A stretch of DNA of 64,000 bases from contig NZ_NJGY01000002.1 of the NCBI RefSeq assembly GCF_002250505.1, positions 302,839 to 366,838 of the forward strand, given 5' to 3'. Positions 16,321-24,369 of the stretch are shown one piece after another. The translations under genes and the position numbers were made by a program. The notes under the pieces were generated by a model that did no database searches, was not told the origin of the DNA, and was given only the letters and a program-made list of their open reading frames with translations. Position 1 is the first letter of the stretch, and the number at the start of each line of letters is the position of its first letter. This stretch comes from Janthinobacterium sp. PC23-8. Its GTDB lineage: Bacteria > Pseudomonadota > Gammaproteobacteria > Burkholderiales > Burkholderiaceae_D.

Positions 16321-17262
16321 TCAAACGGCGCCGCGGGTGTTCACGTACAGCGAGTACAGCGATGAGCTGGCGGCCATGAAAAGGCGGTTCTTGTGACGGC
16401 CACCAAAACATAAATTTGCGCAACGTTCGGGCAAACTGATGTGGCCGATCGCCGTGCCGTCGGGTGCGAAAATACGTACACCGTCCAGTTCGGCGCTACC
16501 GGTTCCCCATCCGCACCACAGGTTGCCGTCGATGTCGACACGGAAGCCATCAGTCGTTCCGTCGGCGGCGTCGATCAGCACTCTGCCGTTCTTCAGGGAG
16601 TTGCCATTGACCACGTTGTAAGCGACGATGGTGCGGGGCCGAGCCCGGGAGGCGACGACGTACATTATTTTTTCGTCAGGAGAAAACGCGAGCCCGTTAG
16701 GGCCGGCGACATCATCGGCGACACAATTGAGAATGCCACTGGCCGGGTCAATGCGGTAGATGCTCGCAGGAAGCTGAGGCGCCGCAATTTGGCCCATGTA
16801 ATCGCTGACCAGGCCGAACGGCGGACTGGTAAACCAGACCGCACCGTCTGCGGTGACGACGACATCGTTCGGCGAGTTCAGTGGCTTTCCCTGATAACTA
16901 TCTGCGAGAACGGTAATGCTGCCGTCGTATTCCGTGCGGGTCACGCGGCGGCCGCCATGTTCGCAGGCAATGAGTCGGCCTTGCCGGTCACAGGTCAGGC
17001 CGTTGGCTTTGTCGGCAGAGGTGCGGTACGGTGCTACAGAGCCGGTTTCTTCGTCCCATCGCAGAATGTGGCCGTTAGGTAAATCGGTCCACAACAAGGT
17101 GCGGCGGTCGCCAAACCATACTGGCCCCTCCCCCCAACGTGAGCCGGTCCACAAGCGTTCGACGGTGGCGTGCGGGAGCCGGTAATGTTCGAACCGTTTG
17201 TCCAGGATGCGAATGGCAGGATCGGGTGTGCGCAGGCTGGGCTGCCAGAGTGACGTGGACAT
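16321..17262 (-). CDS. SMP-30/gluconolactonase-like hydrolase
   Basis: A 313-residue six-bladed beta-propeller of the SMP-30/gluconolaconase/LRE type: GEGPVWFGDRRTLLWTD (about residues 43-60) carries the metal-binding Glu, SPNDVV (about 129-134) the central Asn/Asp, and GPNGLAFSPDEKIMY the later propeller motif. It likely hydrolyses a sugar-acid lactone using a divalent metal. It starts 3 bp after the end of the MFS gene at 17266 on the same strand, so uptake and lactone hydrolysis of one sugar acid were probably one operon, now with a broken transporter. Confidence 0.83.
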   Translation of the reverse strand: MSTSLWQPSLRTPDPAIRILDKRFEHYRLPHATVERLWTGSRWGEGPVWFGDRRTLLWTDLPNGHILRWDEETGSVAPYRTSADKANGLTCDRQGRLIACEHGGRRVTRTEYDGSITVLADSYQGKPLNSPNDVVVTADGAVWFTSPPFGLVSDYMGQIAAPQLPASIYRIDPASGILNCVADDVAGPNGLAFSPDEKIMYVVASRARPRTIVAYNVVNGNSLKNGRVLIDAADGTTDGFRVDIDGNLWCGWGTGSAELDGVRIFAPDGTAIGHISLPERCANLCFGGRHKNRLFMAASSSLYSLYVNTRGAV

Positions 17263-17265
17263 GGA

Positions 17266-18300
17266 TTATTCTTCCTTGATGATGGTTTTCAGGATTAGCG
17301 TCAGGACGGTGGCGAGTACCAGCATGCTGCCCATACCGATCAGCCCGGCTTTGAAAGAGCCGGTCACATCTTTGAGCCAGCCGACCATATAAGGGCCAAA
17401 CAGACCGCCAAGACTACCTACTGCATTAATGAACGCCAGTCCGCCTGCTGCTGCCTCTCGGCTCAGAAAGGTGGCGGGGATGCTGTAAAAACACGTTCTT
17501 ACCGACGATAGTCCGATCAAGGCGACGGTCAGTCCGAGCATCGCCGGCACCAGTGATTCCGACATGACGGAACCGAAGAAACCGATCGCCGCCAGCCCGC
17601 AGGTCAGGGCCAGATGTTTCACGTAACGTTGCGATTTGGCAAGAATGCGCGCCCACAACAACATGGCAACGCTGCCAATGATGTAGGGAAGCGCCGTGGC
17701 AAAACCGACTTGCGTATCGGAGAGGCGGTAGGTTTTCAGAATGGTAGGCAGCCATACGCCGATGCCAAGAATACCAATGATGTAGCTGAACAGAATGGCG
17801 GCCAATAACCAGACGCGAATATCTTTTAGCGATTGCGCGAAGCTGTGCTGCGATCGACCTTGCCGCTCTTTATCGGGCGCATCTTGCAGCGCCAGACGCT
17901 CTTGAGGTGTTAAGTAAGTGCCAAGAAATTATTGTGAAATTATGACGAACAGAACCGGATGCGCTGCAAGGCGCCCGATGCGACGCAGTGCGAGCACTGC
18001 TAGCAGCGGGCAACGCCGCAGAGCGCCGGTTATGGAAGTCAGAATCCACAAGAATTTATGCGTACTTGCTTAGCCATGCGGCTTTGTCGGGCGTGTCGGT
18101 CAGCAATTTCAGGCAAAGCAAGCCCAGAACACAAGCCGGTAATCCCTGAAGAATAAACAGCCATTGCCAGCCATGCAGACCCAGCCAGCCATCCATTTTC
18201 AGCATCGATACCGAGAGCGGGCCGCTGACGACGGACGATAAGGGAATCGCCGCCAGGAACCAGGCCATCATGCGGGTCCGGTAATGGGAGGGAAACCTAT
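17266..18300 (-). pseudogene. MFS sugar-acid transporter, split by a MITE and cut 5' by an IS3 remnant
   Basis: Two pieces of one MFS transporter of the anion:cation symporter (galactonate/tartrate) type. The 5' piece (18070-18300) covers helices 3-5 (YRTRMMAWFLAAIPLS onward) and ends in TDTPDKAAWL; the 3' piece (17266-17913) resumes at TPQERLALQ and runs to the C-terminus with six helices. A 156-bp insertion lies between them; removing it with one 4-bp repeat restores the frame exactly. The first roughly 110 residues are missing because an IS3-type sequence abuts at 18300. The 3' piece may still be transcribed toward the SMP-30 gene. Confidence 0.8.
17914..18069. mobile_element. 156-bp MITE-like element with about 42-bp imperfect terminal inverted repeats
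   Basis: The left end (plus strand, GTAAGTGCCAAGAAATTATT...) and the right end (minus strand, GCAAGTACGCATAAATTCTT...) match at most positions over about 42 bases, both reaching AACCGG. The middle (17953-18031) folds into a long GC-rich imperfect hairpin with a small perfect stem, GCAGTGC/GCACTGC. TTAA (17910-17913) and TTAG (18070-18073) flank it as a probable 4-bp target duplication. It has no coding capacity, so it would be mobilised in trans. Excision restores the MFS reading frame (W-L-T-P-Q-E-R). Confidence 0.72.
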
Positions 18301-18613
18301 AGTGGACCCACGGTTTGAGACAGCGGTTTAAGCCATGGTCCTCACGAGAGGATGGCGGCAAATGGCGGAAATAAAGAAGCGAAAAGTGCACAGCGCGGAG
18401 TTCAAGGGGAAGGTCGGCCTCGAGGCGGTACGCGGGGTTAAGACGGTGAACGAGATCGCTCAGCAGCATGGCGTTCATCCGGTGATGGTGGCGCAGTGGA
18501 AAAAAGAAATTACTTCGCGCGCTGGCACCTTGTTTGAAGGGAAGCGCGGCCCGAAGGCCGAAGCGGAGCACGAAGGCGAGGACCGGCTGTACGGTGAAAT
18601 TGGGCGCCTCAAG
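18301..18613 (+). mobile_element. IS3-family remnant with truncated OrfA
   Basis: From ATG 18362 the frame encodes 84 residues typical of IS3-group OrfA: KRKVHSAEFKGKVGLEAVRG, then the HTH EIAQQHGVHPVMVAQWKKEI, TLFEGKRGP and DRLYGEIGRLK. After that the homology stops and unrelated codons run to 18718, so the leucine-zipper end of OrfA, all of OrfB and the right end are gone. The left end (around 18301, TGGACCCACGG) abuts the truncated MFS gene. Not capable of moving by itself. Confidence 0.75.
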
Positions 18614-18742
18614 CCGTGCGGCGTCGGAATCAAAGCAGGGGCAGCCATGCGAGTCAAAAAGTACGCGTGGCCAGCAAGTGGCAAAATCGCATTTGCGATT
18701 GAGGAAACCGTGAAATAGCAAGTTTTCTCTTTCGATTACTTA

Positions 18743-18770
18743 ACTTCGCATAATTTATATTATGTAAAAT
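18743..18770 (+). other. 28-bp dif-like XerCD recombination site
   Basis: The layout is that of a dif site: XerC arm ACTTCGCATAA (18743-18753), 6-bp centre TTTATA (18754-18759), XerD arm TTATGTAAAAT (18760-18770). Against E. coli dif 23 of 28 positions agree, including the whole CGCATAA core, the palindromic TTATG and the spacing. It could be the chromosome's own dif or a copy left by a Xer-exploiting element. The gene fragments on each side stop near it. Confidence 0.68.
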
Positions 18771-18826
18771 AGAGTGTGGGTCAGGTCAGGGGAAACATAT
18801 TCGATATTGCCGACGTTCGCGTCCAT
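18755..18826 (-). pseudogene. 5' fragment of a gene cut at the dif-like site
   Basis: On the minus strand GGAG lies 7 bases before an ATG at 18826, followed by 18 normal-looking codons (MDANVGNIEYVSPDLTHT). The frame then runs into the dif-like site and stops at a TAA inside it. It looks like the start of a real gene severed by recombination at the site. The product is not recognised. Confidence 0.4.
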
Positions 18827-18993
18827 GGTCTTGCTCCTCAATGGTTAATGGCCGCGATGACAACAAGAGACGTACGCCCTCGCTCTTGGTACGCGTCATG
18901 CTTTATCTGTGCATGCTGGTATCGATGTCAGGCGTCGTCGCCAGTACCGCCGCCGGTTTTCCGCAGTGGCTGCGCTGGCGCTGTTTGTCAAGG

Positions 18994-19932
18994 CTATCTG
19001 ATGGCCTTGTGTTCAGCCGCTACAGCCGGCATGGTCAATTGCTCCAGGTGAGCGACGCCCACAGGATCCTCCGCCAGCAATGGCACTACCGCGTAGCGAT
19101 GCGCGAGCTGCCGGGCCACTGTCGCGATGTACCCCTGTTCGTTCTGCGCGCGCTGACGCAGCAGAGGCGAGCGCGAGCTGGCCGCGCACAGGCTGTTGTT
19201 GATGACCCAGGCCCACGGTTCGATGCCTGCCCTGCGCAGGTCGGCCTGCAGGCCTGTCGCCTCCAGCACCGGGGTCGTCTCGGCCAGTGTGACGATCAAT
19301 ACCTTGGCCTGGTCCTGCAACTGCATCTTGGGCGTTGTGAAGTGCATCTGAGTGTCGGCCATCTGGCGTATCACTTCCCGGTGGTAAGCGCCCGTTGCGT
19401 CCAGCAGCAACAGCGTGTGGCCCGTGGGGGCGGTATCCATCACGACAAACTTTCTGCCAGCCTCGCGTATCGCGCGCGAGAACGCCTGAAAGACGGCGAT
19501 TTCTTCGGTACAGGGCGAGCGCAAGTCCTCCTCCAGCAATGCGCGTCCGGCCGCATCGAGTTTCTTGCCTTTTGTCTCCATCACCTCCCGGCGGTAACGC
19601 TCTGTTTCCGCATGCGGATCGATACGGCTCACGCTCAGATGCTCTATTGATCCGCGGAGCGTTTCGGACAGGTTCCCGGCCGGATCCGAGGTCGTCAGAT
19701 GCACCGCATGGCCGCGCCTGGCCAGCGCCACCGCCACGGCAGCGGCAATGGTGGTCTTGCCGACACCGCCCTTCCCCATCAGCATGATCAGACCGTGGCC
19801 GTTCTGGGCAATCTCATCAACAAGGCTGGCAAGCGCAGGCGTGGCGATCGCTGGCAGCGCCGCGACGGCGGGAGAAGCGCTGCCGTTCACGGCCAGCAGC
19901 AGGCGGCGCAAGGCATCGAGGCCGACCAGGTA
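18994..19932 (-). pseudogene. arsA: C-terminal half of ArsA arsenite-pump ATPase (relic)
   Basis: About 310 residues match the second (A2) half of ArsA: P-loop MGKGGVGKTT (about residues 46-55 from the TTG at 19911), the DTAP signal-transduction motif (DTAPTGHTLLLLD), and the LAETTPVLEA stretch. The whole A1 half is missing. Upstream it is joined out of frame to codon 67 or so of arsD near 19932, a deletion scar. ArsA needs both nucleotide sites to drive ArsB, so this piece should not function as a pump ATPase. No arsB, arsC or arsR is seen nearby. Confidence 0.82.
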
Positions 19933-20138
19933 CCGGAGCGCTCCAGGAAGCGCTTCACTTGCACGTTATCGGCAAAGGCCGTCGGTTGCTGGGCCAGGTT
20001 GTAGCGCTCCAGCTGCACACCGTTGAGCCGCGCCCAATCCGCATCGGCCGAAAACTGGAGCAACTGCGGTTCAATGTCCACTCCGCATACGCCACTGCTG
20101 CAGCACATGGCGGGTTCGAATACCTGAATGATTGTCAT
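19887..20138 (-). pseudogene. arsD: ArsD metallochaperone, 3' end lost
   Basis: The first 67-68 residues are clear ArsD: start with MTIIQVFEPAMCCSSGVCG, containing Cys12, Cys13 and Cys18 that bind As(III), followed by LQFSADADWARLNGV and VKRFLERSG. At about 19935 homology stops, and a short unrelated tail follows because the gene is fused out of frame to mid-arsA. About 50 C-terminal residues are lost. AGGAG precedes the ATG by 8 bases, so the truncated protein may still be made. Confidence 0.8.
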
Positions 20139-20353
20139 TGTAAGCTCTCCTGTCTCCCCTGTTACCAGACAATAGGCCCGATATGGCCCGGAAACAAGCG
20201 CGGCGGAACAGTGTGCCGCATGTTTTTACAAAAAATTGACCTCACGATGGTTGGCACGCAAATACCCGGATTTTTCATCGTGCGATGCGGATCGGGTAAG
20301 TATGATGTCAGCATGAACTGCCATACTCAGGTGGTTATAAAGGAGAGCGAGCG

Positions 20354-20716
20354 ATGTTCTTAGCGCGCACATGCATGGTGCTGTCTGCACTGGCTATCAG
20401 CGGCGCGGCCTGTGCTGAGGTCAACTGCACCGATCCGATTGCCGACTGGAAACCTCGCGAGCAATTGCAGCGGGAAGCCGAACAGCGTGGCTGGACTGTC
20501 CAGCGCATCAAGATCGATGACGGCTGCTACGAGCTCAGAGCCATTGATCGTAACGGCAACAAAATCAAGGCCAAATACTCCCCGGCGTCGCTGCGCATGC
20601 GCAGCCTGGCGGTGGACTTCGGCAACAACGGCGACACCGCCGACTACCTCGGCCCTGTACCGCAGGCTCCCGTCAGGCGGCCTGCAGGTCCGACATCCCA
20701 AGGGGAAAAGCAATGA
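20354..20716 (+). CDS. small secreted PepSY-domain protein
   Basis: 120 residues: a signal peptide (about 1-21, ending GAACA), then a single PepSY-like domain (about 24-95; WKPREQLQREAEQRGWTVQRIKIDDGCYELRAIDRNG). Two cysteines (VNC and DGC) could pair. It is the first gene of the four-gene flavin electron-transfer operon, overlaps the DUF2271 gene by 4 bp, and is preceded by AAGGAG. In this setting small PepSY proteins are thought to be periplasmic partners of the membrane reductase. Confidence 0.8.
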   Translation: MFLARTCMVLSALAISGAACAEVNCTDPIADWKPREQLQREAEQRGWTVQRIKIDDGCYELRAIDRNGNKIKAKYSPASLRMRSLAVDFGNNGDTADYLGPVPQAPVRRPAGPTSQGEKQ

Positions 20717-21183
20717 AAAACATCACAGCCTGCGCCTGCCTTGCAGGCGCATTGGCGTTGCCCGGTATCGTCCAGGCGCGCCCGGTCACACTCACCGCGC
20801 AACTGAAGAACTACGCCGGCAACGGCGCGTACCTGGCCGTATATGTCACGGATGCCGCCGGCAAGTACAAGAAAACGTTATGGGTAGCTGGAAAGAAGAC
20901 CAAGTATTACAAGCACCTGAGCGACTGGGCACGCGGTAGCGGCATGAAGGCGAGCGAATTTGACGGCGTCAGCGGAGCGAGCGTCGGCAGCGGCAAAACC
21001 CTCAAGGTGACGGTCGAGCTGGCCGACACACTGATTGATGCCGGTTACGAGATCCGGGTTGACAGCGCGGCAGAGGACGGGCGCGATCATCCGGCCGACG
21101 TGCACACGCCACTGACCAAACAGGGTGCCGGCAAAGCCGTCGGTGGACGCGGCTACGTCAAGTCCTTCATTTACGACATGTAG
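20713..21183 (+). CDS. DUF2271 secreted protein with a flavinylation motif
   Basis: 156 residues with a signal peptide (about 1-22, ending VQA) and a DUF2271 domain (about 25-150). The sequence DGVSGAS (residues 84-90, codons 20962-20982) fits the D-x-x-[ST]-G-A-[ST] motif to which ApbE attaches FMN, so Ser90 is the predicted flavin site. Since apbE and a PepSY-flavoreductase follow in the same operon, this is probably the periplasmic flavoprotein that receives electrons from the membrane reductase. It overlaps the upstream gene by 4 bp. The final acceptor is unknown. Confidence 0.8.
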   Translation: MKNITACACLAGALALPGIVQARPVTLTAQLKNYAGNGAYLAVYVTDAAGKYKKTLWVAGKKTKYYKHLSDWARGSGMKASEFDGVSGASVGSGKTLKVTVELADTLIDAGYEIRVDSAAEDGRDHPADVHTPLTKQGAGKAVGGRGYVKSFIYDM

Positions 21184-21193
21184 CAACCGACGC

Positions 21194-23413
21194 ATGTTAC
21201 GACAGATACATTCGCTCGCTGGCCTGATCAGCGCACTGCTGGTCATGCTCATCGGTTTGACGGGCGCCGTGCTGTCGATCAACCCCGCGCTCGAGCGGCT
21301 TGCGACCAGCGTGCCGGCGGGCGTCAGCGTTGCCGAACTGGCGGGCCGGGTGGCGCTCCACTATCCGGGAGCCGAGCAGATCCAGCGCACGGCCTCCGGA
21401 ACCATCATCGTCTATTACAGCGCTGGCGACATCTCGGGCGTGGACCGGGTCGACCCGTCCAGCGGCAAGGCGATCGCGCCCTATGCGCCGCCGGCATACG
21501 CGCGCTGGTTCAAGGAGTTGCACAGGTCATTATTCCTCGACACGCCCGGCAGCGCCGCTGTCGGCATCGCTGCCCTGCTGATGCTGCTGGTATCAGTCTC
21601 AGGGCTACTCCTGCTGGCCAAGCGGGTGGGCGGTTGGCGCCAGCTGGCACGTCCACTGCATGGCAATCGCAGCCAGCGCTGGCACGCTGCGGTGGCCCGT
21701 TTTGCTGTCGCCGGCCTGCTGTTGTCCGCAGTGACCGGCAGCTACATGTCGGCGGCGACCTTCACCCTCATTGCCGATGGCAGCCAGGACGAACCCGATA
21801 TCCCCGCCACCACCTCCGGCGGCACCCCGCTGCCCGCTGCCCGCTTGCCAGCCTTGCTGGCAACCAGTCTGGTCGATCTGCGCGAACTTTCCTTTCCGCT
21901 TGCCGGTGACAGCAGCGCCGTCTACACCTTGCGCACCCGGCAAGGCGACGCCTATGTCGACCAGTCCAGCGGCGCGCTGCTGGCCTACCGCGCACACAGC
22001 AATGTCCGAGCAGCCTTTGAACTGATCTACCAGTTGCATACGGGCGAAGGCTTGTGGTGGCTGGGCCTGGTACTCGGCCTGAGTGCGCTCGGCGCGCCCT
22101 GGCTGGCGGTGACGGGCATTGCCGTATGGTGGCAGCGGCAGCGGGCCAAACCGCGCATCGCCAACAACTCGGCTCCGGCTTCGGCCGACACCGTGATCCT
22201 GGTGGGGAGCGAAAACAACAGTACCTGGGGCTTTGCTCGCGCGCTGCACGATGCCTTGCGACAGGCCGGACAACGCGTGCACACGGCGCCGATGAACCAG
22301 TTCTCGTCCCGCCACGGCGCCGCGCGACAGGTGTTCATCCTGACGGCGACGTATGGCGATGGCGACGCTCCCGCCTCCGCCCGGCACTTTCTGGCCAATT
22401 TGGCCGGTATTTCCCCCAACCAGGCGGCAAGTTACGCCGTGCTCGGTTTCGGCGACCGCCAGTTCCCCACTTTCTGCCAGTTCGCACAGAAGGTCGATGC
22501 GGCGATGGCGGCACGCGGATGGCGCCAGTTGCTTGAACTGGCCCTGATCGACCGTCAGTCGCCGCAGGAATTCGCGCGCTGGGGGAGCCAGGTCGGCCCG
22601 TTGCTGGGCCACGAGTTCGTACTCGACTATGCGCCGGCACATCCGCACACGCATGCGCTGCAATTGCGCGAGCGCATCGCCTACGGCGAGGAGGAGCACG
22701 ATCCCACCGTGGTGCTGCGCTTTATAGCCGCCCCACCGCCGGCCAGCGCCGGTTGGCTGAAAAGCCGGCTTGCCTCCCACCGACTGCCCCGCTTTGAGGC
22801 CGGCGACCTCGCTGGTGTCATGGCGCCCGGCAGTTCCATGCCGCGCTTTTATTCGCTGGCGAGCGGATCGGGTGACGGCGTGCTGGAAATTTGCGTGCGC
22901 AAGCAGCCTGGGGGCGTGTGTTCAAGCTACCTGCACAACTTGCTGCCGGGGGACCGCATCGAAGCCTTTATCCAGCCCAATCCGCAATTTCGTCCGGCCC
23001 TGGGCAAGGCGCCCGTCATCCTGATCGGTGCCGGTACCGGGATCGGGCCACTGGCCGGTTTCATCCGCAACAATACGGGCCAACATCCGATGTACTTGTA
23101 CTGGGGCGGGCGCCATCCCGACTCCGATTTTCTGTATGAGCCCGAACTGCGCAACTATCTGGCGGACCGTCGGCTGACGCAGCTGCACACGGCCTTCTCC
23201 AGAGTCAAAAATGGCGTCCACGTGCAGACCCGGTTGATGGACGATGCCGACAATATGCGCCGCCTGATCGCCGACGATGGCCAGGTGCTCGTCTGCGGCA
23301 GCCGCGCCATGGCCGCCAGCGTGAGGCAGGCCATGGACCAGATACTCGCACCACTCAAGCTCGATGTAGCGGCGCTGCGGGAAAAAGGAAGGTATCGTGA
23401 AGACGTCTTCTGA
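21194..23413 (+). CDS. PepSY - flavodoxin - FNR fusion flavoreductase
   Basis: A 739-residue multidomain protein. Residues 1-330 are a PepSY_TM membrane part (first helix after QIHSLAGL, further helices near 120-145, 165-190 and 285-310). Residues about 335-480 are a flavodoxin domain (ILVGSENNSTWGFA; TATYGDGDAP). Residues about 500-739 are an NADPH-sulfite-reductase-like FAD/NADP domain (RFYSLASG for FAD; GAGTGIGPLAGF and YWGGRHPDSDFLYEPEL for NADP; C-terminal YREDVF). It should move electrons from cytoplasmic NADPH via FAD and FMN across the membrane. ATG 21194 is taken as start; the longer frame overlaps the DUF2271 gene. Confidence 0.87.
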   Translation: MLRQIHSLAGLISALLVMLIGLTGAVLSINPALERLATSVPAGVSVAELAGRVALHYPGAEQIQRTASGTIIVYYSAGDISGVDRVDPSSGKAIAPYAPPAYARWFKELHRSLFLDTPGSAAVGIAALLMLLVSVSGLLLLAKRVGGWRQLARPLHGNRSQRWHAAVARFAVAGLLLSAVTGSYMSAATFTLIADGSQDEPDIPATTSGGTPLPAARLPALLATSLVDLRELSFPLAGDSSAVYTLRTRQGDAYVDQSSGALLAYRAHSNVRAAFELIYQLHTGEGLWWLGLVLGLSALGAPWLAVTGIAVWWQRQRAKPRIANNSAPASADTVILVGSENNSTWGFARALHDALRQAGQRVHTAPMNQFSSRHGAARQVFILTATYGDGDAPASARHFLANLAGISPNQAASYAVLGFGDRQFPTFCQFAQKVDAAMAARGWRQLLELALIDRQSPQEFARWGSQVGPLLGHEFVLDYAPAHPHTHALQLRERIAYGEEEHDPTVVLRFIAAPPPASAGWLKSRLASHRLPRFEAGDLAGVMAPGSSMPRFYSLASGSGDGVLEICVRKQPGGVCSSYLHNLLPGDRIEAFIQPNPQFRPALGKAPVILIGAGTGIGPLAGFIRNNTGQHPMYLYWGGRHPDSDFLYEPELRNYLADRRLTQLHTAFSRVKNGVHVQTRLMDDADNMRRLIADDGQVLVCGSRAMAASVRQAMDQILAPLKLDVAALREKGRYREDVF

Positions 23414-24353
23414 ACCAGCGCTGCGGCGCTACAGCCTGAATGGCGAAACCATGGGCAGCCGCTATACGGCCGTATTCTATGCGGCCGGACAAGCGGACCT
23501 GGCCGCCATCGGCGCCAGCCTGTTTGCCGCCGTCGACAGGGTCGACCGGCAGATGTCGACCTGGAATGCCGCCTCGGACCTGTGCCGCCTGAACGCGGCG
23601 CCGGAAAACACCTGGCTTGCTGTGCCGCAGGAGCTGGCGCAGGTGCTCGCTGCGGGGCTGCTGGTCAGCCGCGAATCGGGCGGCGCCTTCGACATGGCGG
23701 TTGGCCAGCTGGTGGAGGACTGGGGATTCGGGCCGTCGCAACGCACGTCATCGGCGCAGATCGCGGCACAGCACGGCATGACTTACTGCCCGGCCGCCGA
23801 GGCACTGGAGCTGAATCTGGCGGCTCTGCAGGTATGCAAGCGCGCGCCGCTGATGCTCGACCTGTCGGGGATCGCCAAGGGTTTTGGCGTCGACCAGCTG
23901 GCGCATTGCCTCGATGGCTGGTCCATCGCCAGCTACCTGGTCGGTATCGATGGAGAAATGCGCGCGCGCTCGCTCAGGCCGGATGGCCAGGCATGGACCG
24001 TGGCGATAGAAAAGCCGACACCTGGCATCCGTGAAATCGGTGGCGTGATGGAACTGCACGACGTGGCCATTGCCACCTCGGGTGACTATCGCCGCTGGGT
24101 CGAGATCGACGGAACGCGCCATGCGCACACCATGCATCCGGCCTTGCGTCATCCGGTATCGAATCGTCTCGCGGCCGTTACCGTGCTGGCCCCCAGCTGC
24201 ATGCTGGCCGATGCCTGGGCCACGGCGTTCATGGTGCTGGGCGAGGACGACGGTGTCGCGCTGGCCAGAAAACGGGGCATGGACGTGCTGTTCGTCCTGC
24301 GTCACGGCGCCTTGCTCGAGGAAATTCTGATCATCGACGGCAAGATGGTCTGA
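23397..24353 (+). CDS. apbE: FAD:protein FMN transferase ApbE
   Basis: 318 residues, GTG start, overlapping the reductase gene by 17 bp. ApbE landmarks: NGETMGSRYTAVF near the N-terminus, DRVDRQMSTW, GGAFDMAVG, LDLSGIAKGFGVD (about 155-170), and the late RHAHTMHP segment where most homologues have HT(I/M)DP. It has no clear signal peptide, so it may act in the cytoplasm or be anchored through a partner. Its predicted target is the DGVSGAS site in the DUF2271 protein of the same operon. Confidence 0.87.
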   Translation: MKTSSEPALRRYSLNGETMGSRYTAVFYAAGQADLAAIGASLFAAVDRVDRQMSTWNAASDLCRLNAAPENTWLAVPQELAQVLAAGLLVSRESGGAFDMAVGQLVEDWGFGPSQRTSSAQIAAQHGMTYCPAAEALELNLAALQVCKRAPLMLDLSGIAKGFGVDQLAHCLDGWSIASYLVGIDGEMRARSLRPDGQAWTVAIEKPTPGIREIGGVMELHDVAIATSGDYRRWVEIDGTRHAHTMHPALRHPVSNRLAAVTVLAPSCMLADAWATAFMVLGEDDGVALARKRGMDVLFVLRHGALLEEILIIDGKMV

Positions 24354-24369
24354 TCTGAATGGCCGTGCA

